Source: Methylotenera sp. (GTDB lineage: Bacteria > Pseudomonadota > Gammaproteobacteria > Burkholderiales > Methylophilaceae). From it: DNA of 6,109 nt. The notes under the pieces were generated by a model. That model searched no databases. It was not told the origin of the DNA and saw only the letters and a list, made by a program, of their open reading frames with translations. The stretch spans positions 1 to 6,109 of the forward strand of contig JACDEP010000134.1 in NCBI GenBank assembly GCA_013816325.1. Direction: 5' to 3'. This document shows, piece after piece, positions 1 to 6,109 of the stretch. Both the position numbers and the translations under genes were made by a program. Each line of letters opens with the position of its first letter. Within the stretch, counting starts at the first letter, position 1.

Positions 1-1626
1 CTTCACCGCAAGATAGATTGGAAGGGGGCATTTTGGGTTGCAAGTGGCGTTCCTGCACTTGTGTTGTTTTCAATAGGTGCAATCGCTGCAACAGTGGGTA
101 AGCCAGCTTGGATGGTGTGGGCAATTTCTATTTCCTTTGGTTTCATCCAAGCGTTTACCTACGCAGAAATAGCAGGATTGTTTCCACATAAATCTGGTGG
201 TGCATCAATTTACGGTGCGGTAGCATGGGTAAAGTATAGTAAGTTTATTGCCCCTGTTTCAGTGTGGTGTAATTGGTTTGCTTGGTCACCAGTACTCGCA
301 ATTGGGTCAGGTTTGGCTGCTGGGTATCTACTTAGTGCTTTATTCGCACCTGATGCCATCATTAATACTTGGCAAATTACCTTGTTTGATTTAGGTGCCA
401 TTAAAACAGGGCTGGCTTTGCGTATCAACGCTACCTTTATTCTGGGTGCAGGCCTTCTGCTCTCAGTATTTGCGGTACAGCATGGCGGTATTTTGCGCTC
501 TGCTAAAACTACGATGATTCTGGGTGTTGTTGCCATGATTCCATTAATGCTGATTGGTTTAGTGCCTTTAATCAGTGGTGACGCAGTACATGCAAACTAC
601 TTTCCATTAACACCACTTGCTTATGACACCGCAGGCAATGTCATTGATGGTGTATGGGGAATTCCTGGCTGGAAACTGATGGCTGGCGGTCTCTTTATTG
701 CAGCATGGTCTACGTATGGGTTTGAAACCGCAGTTTGTTACACGCGTGAATTTAAAAATCCAAAAACAGATACTTTTAAAGCGATTTTTTATTCGGGCTT
801 ACTCTGTATCGCAGTCTTCACTTTGGTACCTATTGCGTTTCAAGGGCATCTAGGTTTAGGCCATCTAGTGACGCCAGCAGTGGTAGATGCCGCGGGTGCA
901 GTGACTTCACCAGCAGTTTATGATGGTATGTTAGCACCGGAAATTTACAGTGGTATGGGTGTGGCTTCAGCCTTGGCAGGTATGGTAGGCGGCGGCGCTT
1001 TAATTGGTAACGTGATGGTGATTATGTTAGTACTGGCATTGTTGTTGTCTATCATGACTTCAATGGCTGGATCTTCACGTACACTCTATCAAGCTTCAGT
1101 TGATGGATGGTTGCCAAAATATCTATCTCATGTGAATGACCATGGTGCACCAACCAAAGCAATGTGGACAGATCTATGTTTCAATTTGATCTTGCTCATG
1201 ATGTCTGACTATGTGTTTATTCTTGCAGCGTCCAATGTTGGTTATATCATTTTTAACTTCCTGAATCTTAACTCTGGCTGGATACACCGTATTGACCGTC
1301 CAAAATGGGACCGTCCATACAAAGCGCCAACGATACTATTGGCTTTAGGGGGTATTCTTGGCTTCGTTAATTTAGCGATTATGGGTTTAGGCGCTGATGT
1401 GTGGGGTGCAGGTACCTTAAAAGTTGGGTTGATATTCGCATCATTGATTCTGCCTGTATTCATATATCGCCATTATGTGCAAGACAAAGGTGTCTTCCCT
1501 AAGCAAATGCTAGAGGATATGCATATTGCCAGCGATGAGCCTGGCGTATCTACGCGGGCTGGCGTGTTGCCTTACTTAGCACTCATTGCAGGGGTGGCGG
1601 TGGTTTGGTATATGCATAGCTTGTAA
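1..1626 (+). CDS. APC-superfamily amino acid/amine permease, 5'-truncated
   Basis: This is an inner-membrane secondary transporter of the amino acid-polyamine-organocation superfamily. The frame is open from base 1 and its first residues (LHRKIDWKGAFWVASGVPAL) run straight into the first membrane segment, so the GTG at 61 is not the start; the true start lies before the window. Numbering from the first codon here, 541 residues are present, ending at TAA 1624-1626. Family signatures are a TM1 with S24-I-G-A-I, the TM2/loop block A55-E-I-A-G-L-F-P62 followed by G66-G67 and Y71, and a TM6 block with W236, Y239-G-F-E242 and then E250-F-K-N-P254. About 12 or more hydrophobic segments are visible. 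A long polar loop occupies about 281-317. The substrate cannot be read from sequence. Adjacency to trimethylamine dehydrogenase suggests a methylated amine or related amino compound, but a terminator separates the two genes and an ordinary amino acid is equally possible. Family confidence is high, substrate confidence low. Confidence 0.9.
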   Translation, partial: LHRKIDWKGAFWVASGVPALVLFSIGAIAATVGKPAWMVWAISISFGFIQAFTYAEIAGLFPHKSGGASIYGAVAWVKYSKFIAPVSVWCNWFAWSPVLAIGSGLAAGYLLSALFAPDAIINTWQITLFDLGAIKTGLALRINATFILGAGLLLSVFAVQHGGILRSAKTTMILGVVAMIPLMLIGLVPLISGDAVHANYFPLTPLAYDTAGNVIDGVWGIPGWKLMAGGLFIAAWSTYGFETAVCYTREFKNPKTDTFKAIFYSGLLCIAVFTLVPIAFQGHLGLGHLVTPAVVDAAGAVTSPAVYDGMLAPEIYSGMGVASALAGMVGGGALIGNVMVIMLVLALLLSIMTSMAGSSRTLYQASVDGWLPKYLSHVNDHGAPTKAMWTDLCFNLILLMMSDYVFILAASNVGYIIFNFLNLNSGWIHRIDRPKWDRPYKAPTILLALGGILGFVNLAIMGLGADVWGAGTLKVGLIFASLILPVFIYRHYVQDKGVFPKQMLEDMHIASDEPGVSTRAGVLPYLALIAGVAVVWYMHSL

Positions 1627-1701
1627 TACTCAATATAAATATTAGAAAATACTCTGAATTTAAAAGAAGTATCAACTAATCGTTAAATGCTAGTAAAACA
1701 G

Positions 1702-1736
1702 AACGAGTGAGGGCTAAATCCCTCGCTCGTTTTTTT
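1702..1736 (+). terminator. Rho-independent terminator after the permease gene
   Basis: The arms ACGAGTGAGGG (1703-1713) and CCCTCGCTCGT (1720-1730) form an 11-bp stem with one G-U wobble. A flanking A1702-T1731 pair can extend it. The loop is six bases (CTAAAT), and the stem is followed at once by a run of seven T (1730-1736). It sits about 75 bases past the permease stop, so it should end the permease transcript and make tmd a separate transcription unit. Confidence 0.92.
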
Positions 1737-1874
1737 ATTGATATAGCTGTAAGCAAATAGCAGCGTAGTAATACCTTAGTAGTAAGCCATGAGGAGAATT
1801 GTTTGCCTTCGTTCGTGCGATGAAAATGGCACATCAGTAAATTCACATAATGACCATAAAGACCGGAGAATAAT
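1737..1874 (+). promoter_or_regulatory. Leader/promoter region of tmd
   Basis: This gene-free segment between the terminator and the tmd start must hold the tmd promoter if the terminator works. The best -10-like hexamer is CATAAT at 1846-1851, but no good -35 box lies at the usual distance, so a sigma-70 promoter is not convincing and an activator may be needed. The heptamer GTAGTAA occurs twice, at 1765-1771 and 1779-1785. A purine-rich stretch GAGGAGAA at 1791-1798 looks like a ribosome site but leads to no convincing gene. The exact promoter position is unresolved. Confidence 0.4.
1865..1868 (+). promoter_or_regulatory. Shine-Dalgarno site of tmd
   Basis: GGAG lies six bases upstream of the ATG at 1875, which is ideal spacing. 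It supports this start, as does the fact that the N-terminus (M-A-R-D-P-K-H-D-I-L-F-E) begins exactly where the mature W3A1 enzyme begins after loss of Met. Confidence 0.8.
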
Positions 1875-4067
1875 ATGGCACGCGATCCAAAACACGACAT
1901 TCTGTTTGAACCTATTCAAATAGGCCCTAAAACTTTACGTAATCGCTTTTATCAAGTGCCGCATTGTATTGGTGCTGGATCAGACAAGCCTGGTTTTCAG
2001 GCAGCGCACCGTTCAGTAAAAGCCGAAGGCGGCTGGGCAGCGATGAATACAGAATACTGTTCTATTCATCCAGAATCTGATGATACGCATCGCCTATCCG
2101 CCCGTATTTGGGATGAAGGTGATGTACGCAATCTACGTGCAATGACCGATGAAGTGCATAAATATGGTGCGCTAGCAGGTGTAGAGCTATGGTACGGCGG
2201 TGCGCATGCACCTAATATGGAGTCGCGCGCAACTGCACGCGGCCCAAGCCAATACGCCTCAGAGTTTGAAACATTGAGTTATTGTAAAGAGATGGACTTA
2301 AGCGACATTGCTCAAGTACAACAATATTACGTAGATGCAGCCAAACGTTCACGTGATGCTGGTTTTGATATTGTTTATGTCTATGGTGCGCACTCTTACT
2401 TGCCATTACAGTTTCTAAACCCTTATTACAATAAACGTACCGATAAATATGGTGGTTCATTAGAGAACCGAGCACGCTTTTGGTTAGAAACATTAGAGAA
2501 AGTGAAACATGCTGTGGGTGCAGAATGTGCCATAGCCACTCGTTTCGCTGTAGATACTATTTATGGCCCAGGCCAGATTGAAGTCGAAGTTGACGGCATG
2601 AAGTTTATCGAGCTGGCGGACCCGTTAGTGGATTTATGGGATGTAGATGTTGGCGATATTGCGGAGTGGGGTGAAGATGCAGGACCGTCACGATTCACTC
2701 AACAAGGTCACCAAGTACCTTGGACGAGATTTGTTAAACAAGTCTCAAAAAAACCAGTACTAGGCGTAGGCCGCTTCACTGATCCAGAAAAAATGGTTGA
2801 AATTGTGACTAAGGGTTATGCGGACATTATTGGTTGCGCACGTCCTTCTATATCAGATCCATTCTTGCCGCAAAAAATTCAAGAAGGTCGTTATGACGAT
2901 ATTCGCGTATGTATCGGTTGTAACGTGTGTATCTCGCGTTGGGAAATCGGCGGCCCGCCAATGATTTGTACACAAAATGCAACTGCAGGCGAAGAATACC
3001 GCCGCGGTTGGCATCCAGAGAAGTTTCCTAAAACAAAATCTAAAGATTCAGTACTGGTCGTCGGCGCAGGTCCTTCAGGGTCTGAAGCTGCACGTGTACT
3101 CATGGAAAGTGGTTATATCGTCCATGTTTACGATAAAGCCGAAAAGATTGGTGGCCATTTAAACTCAATAGTGACTCTGCCCGGCTTAGGTGAGTGGGGA
3201 TATCACCGTGATTATCGTGAAACGCAGCTGAATAAATTAGTGAAAAAGAACAAAGAAAGTCAAATTGCTCTGGGTCAAAAACCGATGACAGCCGATGAAG
3301 TATTGCAATATGGCGCTGACAAAGTGATTATCGCAACGGGTTCTTCATGGAATACCGATGGTAATAATTGTTTAACGCATGAAGCCATTCCAGGTGCAGA
3401 CGCCTCATTGCCAGATCAACTCACCCCAGAACAAGTATTCGAAGGTAAAAAGAAAATTGGTAAACGCGTGGTGATTTTAAATGCGGATACGTATTTTATG
3501 GCACCCAGTTTAGCTGAAAAATTAGCCACTGATGGCCATGAAGTCACGGTGGTATCAGGTGTGCATTTAGCAAACTATATGCACTTCACGCTTGAGTATC
3601 CAAACATGATGCGTCGTTTGCACGAGTTGCATGTCGAAGAACTCGGTGACCATTTCTGTTCAAAAATCGAGGCTGGCCGATTAGAAATTTACAACATTTG
3701 GGGAGATGGTTCAAAACGTACCTATCGTGGTCCAGGTGTGTCACCACGTGATGCCAATACCAGCCATCGCTGGCTTGAGTTTGATTCACTGATTTTGGTG
3801 ACTGGCCGACATTCAGAAAACAAACTGTGGAACGACCTTAAAGCCCGTGAAGCAGAATGGGCTGAAAATGATATTAAGGGTATTTACTTGGTAGGTGATG
3901 CTGAAGCACCACGTTTGATTGCGGATGCAACTTTTACAGGTCACCGTGTGGCACGTGAGATTGAAGAAGCGAATCCGCAAATCGCACTGCCTTACAAACG
4001 GGAGGTCGCGGTATGGGGTTCTCCACACATGCCAGGTGGCACCTTCAAAATAGAGTACAAAGTTTAG
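1875..4067 (+). CDS. tmd: Trimethylamine dehydrogenase (TMADh), FMN / 4Fe-4S enzyme
   Basis: This cytoplasmic enzyme oxidatively demethylates trimethylamine to dimethylamine and formaldehyde and passes electrons to ETF. The 730 residues match the W3A1 enzyme in length and, from memory, are nearly identical over long stretches. An N-terminal TIM-barrel flavin domain (about 1-385) is followed by two Rossmann-like domains, as in the old yellow enzyme/2,4-dienoyl-CoA reductase family. Numbered with Met1 (one more than W3A1 mature numbering), the visible residues are: C31 for the 6-S-cysteinyl-FMN link; Y61, W265 and W356 of the substrate aromatic bowl; Y170, H173 and D268 of the catalytic triad; R223 near the flavin; C346, C349, C352 and C365 for the 4Fe-4S cluster; and Y175 and Y443 at the ETF electron-exit face. 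A GAGPSG motif at 397-402 fits the bound ADP. The second nucleotide fold has NADTYFMA (536-543) instead of a glycine-rich loop, consistent with no NAD(P)H use. The related dimethylamine dehydrogenase is the alternative, but the match to TMADh is closer. There is no signal peptide. It is preceded by its own leader and followed by a hairpin. Confidence 0.97.
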   Translation: MARDPKHDILFEPIQIGPKTLRNRFYQVPHCIGAGSDKPGFQAAHRSVKAEGGWAAMNTEYCSIHPESDDTHRLSARIWDEGDVRNLRAMTDEVHKYGALAGVELWYGGAHAPNMESRATARGPSQYASEFETLSYCKEMDLSDIAQVQQYYVDAAKRSRDAGFDIVYVYGAHSYLPLQFLNPYYNKRTDKYGGSLENRARFWLETLEKVKHAVGAECAIATRFAVDTIYGPGQIEVEVDGMKFIELADPLVDLWDVDVGDIAEWGEDAGPSRFTQQGHQVPWTRFVKQVSKKPVLGVGRFTDPEKMVEIVTKGYADIIGCARPSISDPFLPQKIQEGRYDDIRVCIGCNVCISRWEIGGPPMICTQNATAGEEYRRGWHPEKFPKTKSKDSVLVVGAGPSGSEAARVLMESGYIVHVYDKAEKIGGHLNSIVTLPGLGEWGYHRDYRETQLNKLVKKNKESQIALGQKPMTADEVLQYGADKVIIATGSSWNTDGNNCLTHEAIPGADASLPDQLTPEQVFEGKKKIGKRVVILNADTYFMAPSLAEKLATDGHEVTVVSGVHLANYMHFTLEYPNMMRRLHELHVEELGDHFCSKIEAGRLEIYNIWGDGSKRTYRGPGVSPRDANTSHRWLEFDSLILVTGRHSENKLWNDLKAREAEWAENDIKGIYLVGDAEAPRLIADATFTGHRVAREIEEANPQIALPYKREVAVWGSPHMPGGTFKIEYKV

Positions 4068-4078
4068 TGGAGTGAGCT

Positions 4079-4110
4079 TATGACCGCTTCCGAAACACGA
4101 AGCGGTCATA
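4079..4110 (+). repeat. Perfect 12-bp inverted repeat (hairpin) after tmd, no T-tract
   Basis: The arms TATGACCGCTTC (4079-4090) and GAAGCGGTCATA (4099-4110) are perfect reverse complements around an eight-base loop (CGAAACAC), beginning 12 bases after the tmd stop. The following bases are GTGAATG, so there is no T-run and it does not qualify as a classic intrinsic terminator. It could protect the 3' end of the tmd message, act as a leaky or Rho-assisted terminator that lowers downstream expression, or be a protein-binding palindrome. The structure is certain from sequence; the role is inference. Confidence 0.85.
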
Positions 4111-4129
4111 GTGAATGTTATACGCAAAC

Positions 4130-4171
4130 TTTAAATGCCAGGATTTAAATGCCAGGATTTAAATGCCAAGA
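4130..4171 (+). repeat. Three tandem 14-bp direct repeats
   Basis: The unit TTTAAATGCCAGGA occurs at 4130-4143 and 4144-4157, and again at 4158-4171 with one change (TTTAAATGCCAAGA). The array lies wholly between tmd and the Fe-S oxidoreductase gene and ends 61 bases before that gene's start. Each unit carries the palindrome TTTAAA. It may be a slipped-strand duplication or a repeated protein-binding site; nothing in the sequence decides between them. No convincing promoter is visible between the array and the next gene. Confidence 0.9.
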
Positions 4172-4232
4172 ATCGATGTAGTGCAAGTTTCAAGATTGAT
4201 CAAAACCACTATGAAAAATCAGGCGATGCCAA

Positions 4233-6109
4233 ATGAATAATCCTAGAGAAATCACCAGAATACTGTTTGAGAACTTCCATCCTCAGGCGATACACCTGTT
4301 TTATGCGTTCGGTTATGCGGCGATTGCAGTATTCATCTATGGCATTTATGTGCAGATACGTAAATATCGTCGCGGTAAGCCAGATGGCTCATGGGGTGTG
4401 TTGCTACGTCGCTTTATCAATATGGTCAAAACCATGGCGACACACCGTACCTTGGTGCGCCGAGATAAAAGTGCAGGTCGTGCGCATGGTTTGATATTTT
4501 TCGGGTTTGTACTGTTGTTCATCGGTACCTCCACCATTACTTTAGAGTACGACATTCTAGAGCCCTTATTTGGTGTGCATTTTTGGTACGGTAATTTCTA
4601 CTTATGGTTCTCGCTAGTGCTAGATTTTGCTGGTTTAGGGTTAATCGTAGGTTTGATCTACATGATGTACCGCCGTAAATGGCTGCATCTCCCCAAGCTT
4701 GATTATAAAAGGCTGGATAGACAACCAGGTGACCCAGACTATGACCGTAGTGAGTATCGTCGTGAAGATTGGGCATTTTTATGGTCATTCATATTGATAG
4801 GTATCACCGGCTTTATCCTTGAGGCCACACGTTTAGTATGGCTTAGCGGCCGGCCAACGGTATGGGATTACCGTATGTGGTCGCCGGTGGGTGCATCTCT
4901 CGCACACCTGATGCAGGCAGTAGGAATGACAACAGAAGCCGCAGGGGCATCCCGACCTATTTTATGGTGGTTTCATGGTTTGCTCTCGCTGACCTTCATC
5001 GCCTGCATTCCATATACCAAAATCAAACATATTTTCACCGCTTCAGCGTCGTTAATGTTCAAAGACCCGTTAGCTGGTAGGCGCTTACCTAGGGTCCCCG
5101 ATGAGCAAAAAACAGCAGGTTATAAAATCATTACCGATTTGACCTGGAAAAATCTGCTGCATCTTGATGCCTGTACCAAATGTGGACGTTGCCAAGAGGC
5201 ATGCCCTGCCAGTACAGTTGGTGCGCCATTGTCGCCACGTGATGTGATCTTGTCATTGCGTGAGTTTGCTAATCAGACATTGAGTGCCAAAGAGCTGCCA
5301 AAAGAAGCGGAGCTTGATATCCATGGCAAGGGTATTGGTCAAGTGTTTATGGAAACGCTGTGGTCATGCCGCACATGTTTGGCTTGCGTTGAGATATGCC
5401 CGGTAGCCATCGAACATGTACCTATTATTGTACAAATGCGGCGCAACCTAGTTGAAGCGGGCGAGATGGATCCAATATTGGAAAAAACGCTACAAACCAT
5501 CCATAAAACTGGCAACTCATTTGGCGAATCAAAACGTAAAAGAGCTTCATGGACTAAAGAGCTGCCCTTCGAAATTAAAGATGCGCGTAAAGAAGCGGTG
5601 GATATGTTGTGGTTTGTGGGTGACTATGCCTCATTTGATCCACGCAATCAAAAAGTAACGCAAGGTTTTGCCCGTTTAATGAACAAGGCTGGCGTGGATT
5701 TTGGTCTAATATTTGAGGGTGAATTGAACGCAGGTAATGATGTGCGGCGTGTCGGAGAAGAGGGTCTTTATGAGTTTCTTGCTACCTCTAATATTAAGTC
5801 ATTAGACGACTGTGAATTCAATTCGATTGTCACTACAGATCCACACTCTTACAACACTATTCGTAATGAGTACCCAGATTTTGGCGGCACATACGAGATT
5901 CAGCACTACAGCACTGTGGTGAAGAAATTGATTGAAGATGGCAGGCTGCCATTAGCTAAAAAGCTCAATTACAAAGTGACTTTTCATGACCCTTGCCATT
6001 TAGGTCGCTTTAACAAAGGTTACGACGCACCTCGCGATATTCTCAAAATGTTAGGCTGCGAACTGATTGAAATGGGGCGCAATAAGGATAACTCATTCTG
6101 TTGTGGGGC
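4233..6109 (+). CDS. Membrane-bound Fe-S oxidoreductase with NarI-like cytochrome b domain (DgcB / ETF:quinone oxidoreductase-like), 3'-truncated
   Basis: A single open frame of 625 codons runs off the window end. The ATG at 4233 is the first start in frame, with a modest CAGG ribosome site ending nine bases upstream. Residues 1-265 form a NarI-like membrane domain with about five hydrophobic segments (near 21-43, 85-104, 121-146, 179-197, 242-262). Candidate heme b ligands are H21, H85, H225 and H248. Two ferredoxin-type CxxCxxCxxxCP motifs follow, at C314/C317/C320/C324 and C379/C382/C385/C389, each binding a 4Fe-4S cluster. A CCG-type (HdrD-like) region begins near 455. Its second motif is present (H585-D-P-C588-H-L-G-R, then C623-C624-G625 at the edge), while its first half has V462-G-D-Y-A-S-F and E497-L-N-A-G-N-D where cysteines could be expected. 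This architecture belongs to the family that includes the DgcB partner of dimethylglycine demethylase and ETF:menaquinone oxidoreductases. Beside tmd, whose acceptor is ETF, the likely role is ETF-to-quinone electron transfer. Family assignment is strong; partner assignment is inference. Confidence 0.9.
   Translation, partial: MNNPREITRILFENFHPQAIHLFYAFGYAAIAVFIYGIYVQIRKYRRGKPDGSWGVLLRRFINMVKTMATHRTLVRRDKSAGRAHGLIFFGFVLLFIGTSTITLEYDILEPLFGVHFWYGNFYLWFSLVLDFAGLGLIVGLIYMMYRRKWLHLPKLDYKRLDRQPGDPDYDRSEYRREDWAFLWSFILIGITGFILEATRLVWLSGRPTVWDYRMWSPVGASLAHLMQAVGMTTEAAGASRPILWWFHGLLSLTFIACIPYTKIKHIFTASASLMFKDPLAGRRLPRVPDEQKTAGYKIITDLTWKNLLHLDACTKCGRCQEACPASTVGAPLSPRDVILSLREFANQTLSAKELPKEAELDIHGKGIGQVFMETLWSCRTCLACVEICPVAIEHVPIIVQMRRNLVEAGEMDPILEKTLQTIHKTGNSFGESKRKRASWTKELPFEIKDARKEAVDMLWFVGDYASFDPRNQKVTQGFARLMNKAGVDFGLIFEGELNAGNDVRRVGEEGLYEFLATSNIKSLDDCEFNSIVTTDPHSYNTIRNEYPDFGGTYEIQHYSTVVKKLIEDGRLPLAKKLNYKVTFHDPCHLGRFNKGYDAPRDILKMLGCELIEMGRNKDNSFCCG

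Noticed and set aside
61..63. GTG at 61 as the permease start codon
   Set aside because: The same frame is open and protein-like back to base 1 and encodes the residues leading into TM1, so the gene is cut by the window edge rather than starting here.
1789..1920. Small ATG frame of about 44 codons (MRRIVCLRSC...) in the tmd leader overlapping the tmd start
   Set aside because: It has no ribosome site upstream, overlaps tmd by about 45 bases in another frame and has no recognisable features. A leader peptide cannot be excluded but is not supported.
3586..4127. Minus-strand open frames opposite the end of tmd, one covering the intergenic hairpin
   Set aside because: They lie antisense to a strongly conserved coding region and show no ribosome site or family motif.
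4068..4232. CRISPR array or mobile-element end in the repeat-containing gap
   Set aside because: The 14-bp units are directly adjacent with no spacers, and there are no transposase remnants or target-site duplications; this is a simple tandem repeat.
4211..4240. Nine-codon ATG frame ending just inside the oxidoreductase gene
   Set aside because: It could be an upstream peptide coupled to translation of the next gene, but it has no ribosome site and is too short to distinguish from chance.
4267..5658. Short open frames in other frames within 4267-5658 on both strands
   Set aside because: They are shadows of the long oxidoreductase frame, which has clear membrane segments and CxxCxxCxxxCP motifs; the alternatives show no domain features.

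Overview
The window looks like chromosomal DNA from a methylotrophic betaproteobacterium of the Methylophilaceae (Methylotenera/Methylophilus type). The main reason is the central gene, which I recognise as a very close relative of the Methylophilus methylotrophus W3A1 trimethylamine dehydrogenase. The organism call is inference from that protein and from the moderately AT-leaning base composition; no search was run.

Layout, all genes on the + strand: (1) 1-1626, the 3' part of an APC-superfamily permease whose start lies before the window. (2) 1627-1874, a gene-free stretch with a strong intrinsic terminator near 1702-1736, followed by the leader of the next gene. (3) 1875-4067, a complete 730-residue trimethylamine dehydrogenase (tmd) in which every cofactor and catalytic residue known from the W3A1 enzyme is in place. 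(4) 4068-4232, a short intergenic segment with a perfect 12-bp hairpin that lacks a T-tract, then three tandem copies of a 14-bp unit. (5) 4233-6109 (runs off the end), a membrane-bound iron-sulfur oxidoreductase with an N-terminal NarI-like cytochrome b domain, two 4Fe-4S ferredoxin-type motifs and a C-terminal CCG-type domain. This resembles the DgcB / ETF:(mena)quinone oxidoreductase-like family.

A working model: the permease may import a methylated amine or a related amino compound. Trimethylamine dehydrogenase oxidatively demethylates trimethylamine to dimethylamine and formaldehyde, passing electrons from 6-S-cysteinyl-FMN through its 4Fe-4S cluster to electron-transferring flavoprotein (ETF). 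The membrane Fe-S/cytochrome b protein is a good candidate to carry electrons from ETF into the quinone pool. The ETF genes are not in this window. The tmd function is well supported by sequence. The permease substrate and the electron-transfer link are inference from gene order and family knowledge.
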